DNA of 9,100 bases from Deltaproteobacteria bacterium (GTDB taxonomy: Bacteria; Desulfobacterota; GWC2-55-46): the NCBI GenBank assembly GCA_021825035.1, contig JAKAIQ010000077.1:1-9100 (forward strand), in the 5' to 3' direction. Below the pieces are notes generated by a model that was given only the letters and a program-made list of their open reading frames with translations, searched no databases and had not been told where the DNA came from. Every line of letters starts with the position of its first letter. Positions within the stretch are counted from its first letter, which is position 1. Shown here one piece after another: positions 6,469 to 9,100 of this stretch. Both the position numbers and the translations under genes were made by a program.

Positions 6469-7122
6469 ATGGTACCAATTATATCGATAGTTGGCAAATC
6501 GGGTAGCGGCAAGACGACTCTCATCGTCAAGGTCGTCTCAGAGCTTAGAAGGCGAGGTTATTCAGTAGGGGTATTGAAGCATGATGCTCACGGCTTTGAG
6601 ATAGACCATGAGGGAAAAGACTCATGGAGACACAAACAGGCCGGCGCCGGCACAGTCGCGCTCTCTTCATCCGAAAAGTTCGCGGTCATAAAGGACGTGG
6701 AAAGGGAATGGCCGCCTGAACGCATTATCCATTCTTATTTAAGCGACCTCGATGTGGTAATAACCGAAGGCTACAAGAAATCCGATTTTCCTAAAATCGA
6801 GGTGCTCAGAAAAGCCAATTCGACAAAACCCATATTCTCCGGGGACAGGCGCCTTCTCGCGTACGTGACCGATGTCAGGCTAAAAGGTAAGACACCGGTA
6901 TATGGACTTGATGACTTCAAAGGTGTGACCGACCTCATTGAAGACAGGATAATAAAAAGTCATGTCGGCGGAAACGTATCTCTTGTCGTAGATGGAAACC
7001 ATATCCCGCTTAAACCCTTCATAGACGAACTTTTAGGAGAGGGAATCAAGGGCATGATCAGAAGCCTCAAGGGTTGCGCGGAGGCCTGCGAAATAGACAT
7101 AAAGGTAAGGCGCAGAAGATGA
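6469..7122 (+). CDS. mobB: Molybdopterin-guanine dinucleotide biosynthesis protein MobB with C-terminal extension
   Basis: MobB is a GTP-binding partner of MobA that assists formation of the guanine dinucleotide form of the molybdenum (or tungsten) cofactor; it is helpful rather than strictly essential in E. coli. The P-loop is IVGKSGSGKTTL (about 7-18). It is followed by the family features GVLKHDAHGFEIDHEGKDSW (35-54), HKQAGAGTVALSSSE, and DVVITEGYKKSDFPKIEVLR (95-114). The protein is 217 residues, whereas typical MobB is about 165-175. The extra part (about 168-217, SLVVDGNHIPLKPFIDELLG then IKGMIRSLKG) looks like a small extra domain, not junk. The start ATG has no good ribosome site, only CGGA. 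The stop overlaps the mobA start by four bases, so the two are translationally coupled. Identity is very likely. Confidence 0.93.
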   Translation: MVPIISIVGKSGSGKTTLIVKVVSELRRRGYSVGVLKHDAHGFEIDHEGKDSWRHKQAGAGTVALSSSEKFAVIKDVEREWPPERIIHSYLSDLDVVITEGYKKSDFPKIEVLRKANSTKPIFSGDRRLLAYVTDVRLKGKTPVYGLDDFKGVTDLIEDRIIKSHVGGNVSLVVDGNHIPLKPFIDELLGEGIKGMIRSLKGCAEACEIDIKVRRRR

Positions 7123-7706
7123 CCGGTGTGATACTCGCTGGCGGGAACAGTCGAAGAATGGGTTTTAATAAGGCTTTTATCAAGATAAACGACGAGACGA
7201 TCATCGAAAAAAGCATGAAACTCTTCAAAAGCATCTTCGATGACGTATTTGTCGTGGCGAACGACATACTGCTGTATGAAAACCTGGGCGAGCGCATCTA
7301 CTCCGATGTTTACGGCAATTCCGGAAGCCTCGGCGGGGTCTTCACAGCTCTTTTCCATGCTCGCGACAACTGGGCGTTTGTCGCCGCATGCGACATGCCA
7401 TATCTCGAAGGCCGGACGATAAAAAAAATCCATGACTTCCCCAGAAAGGGTTATGACGCCATAGTCCCCTTCATAAACGACGGCTATCATCCGATGCACG
7501 CTCTATATTCAAAAAGATGCCTTAAGCGGATGGAATTGATGATAAAGGAAGGAAATCTCAGGATTACCGACTTCCTTAAGAGCAAGGGCATAAAAACCAG
7601 GAAGCTTCTTGAAACGGAGTTCGGGAACCTTCCGATCAAGACCTCGATAGAGAACATGAACACAAGAGAAGACCTGCTGAAAACCGGGTTATCCAGTCGG
7701 GGATGA
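7119..7706 (+). CDS. mobA: Molybdenum cofactor guanylyltransferase
   Basis: MobA transfers GMP from GTP to molybdopterin cofactor, giving the MGD form that bis-MGD enzymes such as formate dehydrogenases and nitrate reductases need. The nucleotidyltransferase signature GVILAGGNSRRMGFNK (3-18) opens the protein. It is followed by GSLGGVFTAL (69-78), the metal-binding CDMP (91-94), DAIVPFINDGYHPMHALYSK (113-132) and a closing ENMNTREDL (178-186), all expected in MobA. The length is 195 residues, as for the family. The ATG overlaps the mobB stop as ATGA and has AAGG upstream. A longer in-frame version from a TTG at 7074 would run through mobB coding sequence and is not needed. The mazG ATG overlaps its stop in the same way. 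Confidence 0.94.
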   Translation: MTGVILAGGNSRRMGFNKAFIKINDETIIEKSMKLFKSIFDDVFVVANDILLYENLGERIYSDVYGNSGSLGGVFTALFHARDNWAFVAACDMPYLEGRTIKKIHDFPRKGYDAIVPFINDGYHPMHALYSKRCLKRMELMIKEGNLRITDFLKSKGIKTRKLLETEFGNLPIKTSIENMNTREDLLKTGLSSRG

Positions 7707-8494
7707 CGAAAAAAAACGAGAAAAGTCTCAACAGTCTCATTGCCCTCATGGAGCGGCTCAGGGGTCCGCGCGGCTGCCCATGGGACAGGGAGCAGTCTCT
7801 TGAAAGCCTTAGACCTTTCATCATCGAAGAGGCCTACGAGGTCGTTTCAGCCATAGACTCCGGCGACATTGAATCTATACGGGAGGAACTCGGCGACCTT
7901 TTATTCCAGATAATATTCGCATGCCAGATTGGCCGGGAAGAAGAAAAATTCGATATAACCGACGTCATCGATGGCACCATTGAAAAGATGACCCGGCGTC
8001 ATCCGCACGTCTTCGGTGACACGGTGGCGAGGACATCCGAAGAGGTTCTCAAGCACTGGGCGGAGATTAAAAAAGAAGAGAAGAAGTCAACGAAGAAAGA
8101 ACAATTAGTTTTCGAGGTGCCGGAGGCGATGCCTGCCCTGCTCAGAGCTCACAAGGTCAGCCAGAAAGCCGCGAAAACCGGCTTCGACTGGAAAGACGTA
8201 GATGAGGTTCTTAAGAAACTCGAGGAAGAGACGGCAGAATTCAAAAAAGCGCTCCACGACAAAAACCCCGAAGGAACTGAAGAAGAACTCGGCGACATGC
8301 TCTTTACCCTTGTCAACGTCGGCAGGTTCGTAGAGGTCAACCCGGAGGATGCGCTCAGGAAAACAATCGGCAAATTCATAAGCCGTTTCCATTACATGGA
8401 AAAAATCATCTCTCAAAAAGGTGAAGATCTTTCGTCAACTCCGATGCATGAAATGGAACGCCTCTGGGAAGAGTCCAAGAAAAAGAGTAGCTAA
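7703..8494 (+). CDS. mazG: Nucleoside triphosphate pyrophosphohydrolase MazG
   Basis: MazG hydrolyses (d)NTPs to monophosphates and pyrophosphate, clearing non-canonical nucleotides; in E. coli it also lowers ppGpp-related stress effects. The 263-residue protein has the usual two all-alpha MazG repeats. The first contains RLRGPRGCPWDREQSLESL (18-36) and the metal site EEAYE...EELGD (42-46 and 61-65). The second contains KTGFDWKDVDEVLKKLEEE (159-177) and EEETAE...EELGD (175-180 and 194-198), with the acidic residues intact in both. A charged linker (KKEEKKSTKKEQ, about 123-134) joins them. The ATG overlaps the mobA stop by four bases and follows CGGGG directly, so it is probably translated by coupling. 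The link with molybdopterin genes is likely only operonic. The gene converges on murJ. Confidence 0.96.
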   Translation: MTKKNEKSLNSLIALMERLRGPRGCPWDREQSLESLRPFIIEEAYEVVSAIDSGDIESIREELGDLLFQIIFACQIGREEEKFDITDVIDGTIEKMTRRHPHVFGDTVARTSEEVLKHWAEIKKEEKKSTKKEQLVFEVPEAMPALLRAHKVSQKAAKTGFDWKDVDEVLKKLEEETAEFKKALHDKNPEGTEEELGDMLFTLVNVGRFVEVNPEDALRKTIGKFISRFHYMEKIISQKGEDLSSTPMHEMERLWEESKKKSS

Positions 8495-8513
8495 ACCAGT
8501 CGGTTCCTGAGAT

Positions 8514-8534
8514 TTCCCCACAAACTGTGGATAA
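8514..8534. promoter_or_regulatory. Inverted pair of DnaA-box-like sequences
   Basis: TGTGGATAA (8526-8534) is an exact reverse complement of the consensus DnaA box TTATCCACA. Three bases before it, TTCCCCACA (8514-8522) matches the consensus in seven of nine positions in the opposite orientation. The centre forms a perfect CCACA-AAC-TGTGG inverted repeat. It is followed by ACTTGTTGAAAAC, a context reminiscent of origin and dnaA-upstream regions. Only one box is perfect and the flanking genes converge, so a chromosomal origin is not shown. DnaA titration or chance are alternatives. Confidence 0.45.
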
Positions 8535-8560
8535 CTTGTTGAAAACCAGCCTGATGCAAA

Positions 8561-8670
8561 ATTCACTTAAACCGTATTATAAGGTTTTTTTGTAGATTGC
8601 TTATTTTTTAATCAGCTATTTTATCATATAAATCAAATAGTTATAGCACTATTAAGGATTATTCATTTGG
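8561..8670. other. AT-rich convergent intergenic stretch
   Basis: These 110 bases contain only 25 G or C, far below the surrounding genes. They include T-runs at 8585-8591 and 8604-8609, and inverted repeats CTATTT/AAATAG (8616-8621 and 8635-8640) and GCTAT/ATAGC (8615-8619 and 8643-8647). There is no credible small gene. The stretch may simply hold the 3' ends of mazG and murJ transcripts, or be an easily melted segment beside the DnaA-box pair. Confidence 0.45.
8569..8591 (+). terminator. Weak intrinsic terminator after mazG
   Basis: AAACC (8569-8573) pairs with GGTTT (8583-8587). After one mismatch, TAT (8575-8577) can pair with ATA (8579-8581), though the resulting loop is too tight for full pairing. 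A run of seven T (8585-8591) overlaps and follows the right arm. The stem is AT-rich and weak, but its place 75 bases after the mazG stop fits the end of the mob operon. Confidence 0.4.
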
Positions 8671-8689
8671 GCGTGAAAAAGACTGATTT

Positions 8690-9100
8690 TTATCTCCTCT
8701 TATTCAGAATTCCTTTTAGAAATGCCACTTCCGGAGCTTTAAAAGCCCTTGCGAACAAGATATACGCAACGATAGCCGTAGCGAGGATTAGCATTATAGC
8801 CATGGATTTTAAACCTCTGCCCATTGTCGCAAAACCCGTCCCGTACATCATCAAATAGACAATCAAACCCATACCAAAAGAAGCCCCACCAGACCGGACG
8901 GCAGAAGAGACAATAACACTGCCACCGAATTTCCCAAGCCTTCTTTTGAGTATTACGAAAAGAAGGCCCGCATTAAGGGATGACGAAAGCGACGTGGCGA
9001 GGGCAAGACCCCCATGTTTAAGGGGGCCTATCAGGATGAAGCACAGAATAACGTTAAAGATAAACGATATCACGGCGACGTATACCGGGGTTGTCGTATC
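8690..9100 (-). CDS. murJ: Lipid II flippase MurJ (MviN family), C-terminal part only
   Basis: MurJ is an inner-membrane MOP-superfamily flippase that moves lipid II across the membrane for peptidoglycan synthesis. The window holds the last 136 residues of a protein usually about 500-530 long; the N-terminal part lies beyond the right edge. The frame is open to the edge and starts DTTTPVYVAVISFIFNVILC, followed by GGLALATSLSSSLNAGLLF, a close fit to the MurJ pattern DT.TPV..A..S...N followed by GLALATS. About three to four hydrophobic helices follow, including MGLIVYLMMY and SMAIMLILATAIVAYILF, and it ends with FLKGILNKRR. An internal methionine at 9073 is not the true start. It converges with mazG. 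A more distant MATE or polysaccharide-export relative is possible but less likely. Confidence 0.87.
   Translation of the reverse strand, partial: DTTTPVYVAVISFIFNVILCFILIGPLKHGGLALATSLSSSLNAGLLFVILKRRLGKFGGSVIVSSAVRSGGASFGMGLIVYLMMYGTGFATMGRGLKSMAIMLILATAIVAYILFARAFKAPEVAFLKGILNKRR

Noticed and set aside
6960..7499. A 179-codon minus-strand frame opposite mobB and mobA
   Set aside because: Antisense to well-supported genes that are linked by ATGA overlap; no family features.

Overview
The window looks like chromosomal, mostly housekeeping DNA of moderate GC from a Gram-negative, probably anaerobic bacterium. The gene order rplU-rpmA-obg-proB-proA, the frequent ATA (Ile) and AGG/AGA (Arg) codons, and the nearby selenocysteine and molybdopterin-dinucleotide genes fit a deltaproteobacterial/Desulfobacterota- or Nitrospirota-like organism. 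That placement is inferred from gene content and recalled family patterns; no search was run.

Layout. Positions 1-3807 hold a leftward operon. It starts at a strong sigma70-type promoter (3847-3876) and runs rplU (L21), rpmA (L27), obg (ribosome-assembly GTPase), proB and proA; proA runs off the left edge. The last two genes are the first two steps of proline synthesis from glutamate. An intrinsic-terminator-like hairpin with a U-tract lies between rpmA and obg, so obg-proB-proA are probably expressed by partial read-through. Upstream of this operon, and also leftward, are a secreted DUF3108-type protein of unknown function (3886-4767) and selA, the selenocysteine synthase gene (4889-6265 or 6283).

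A 185-200 base divergent control region (about 6266-6468) separates selA from a rightward operon of mobB, mobA and mazG. Consecutive genes in that operon overlap by four bases (ATGA). selA supports selenocysteine insertion and mobA/mobB act in making the bis-MGD molybdenum/tungsten cofactor. Both are needed by selenocysteine-type formate dehydrogenases, which is the best functional reading of this neighbourhood. MazG is a house-cleaning NTP pyrophosphatase.

mazG converges on the 3' end of a leftward murJ/mviN lipid II flippase gene that enters from the right edge. The convergent gap (8495-8689) holds a pair of DnaA-box-like sequences in inverted orientation, next to a very AT-rich stretch and a weak U-tract hairpin.

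I found no tRNA, rRNA, CRISPR, insertion sequence or phage gene, and no evidence of a novel multi-gene system. The points most worth a second look are the DnaA-box pair, the rpmA-obg attenuator, the foldable mobB leader, the mobB C-terminal extension, and the selA start, which overlaps its own promoter.
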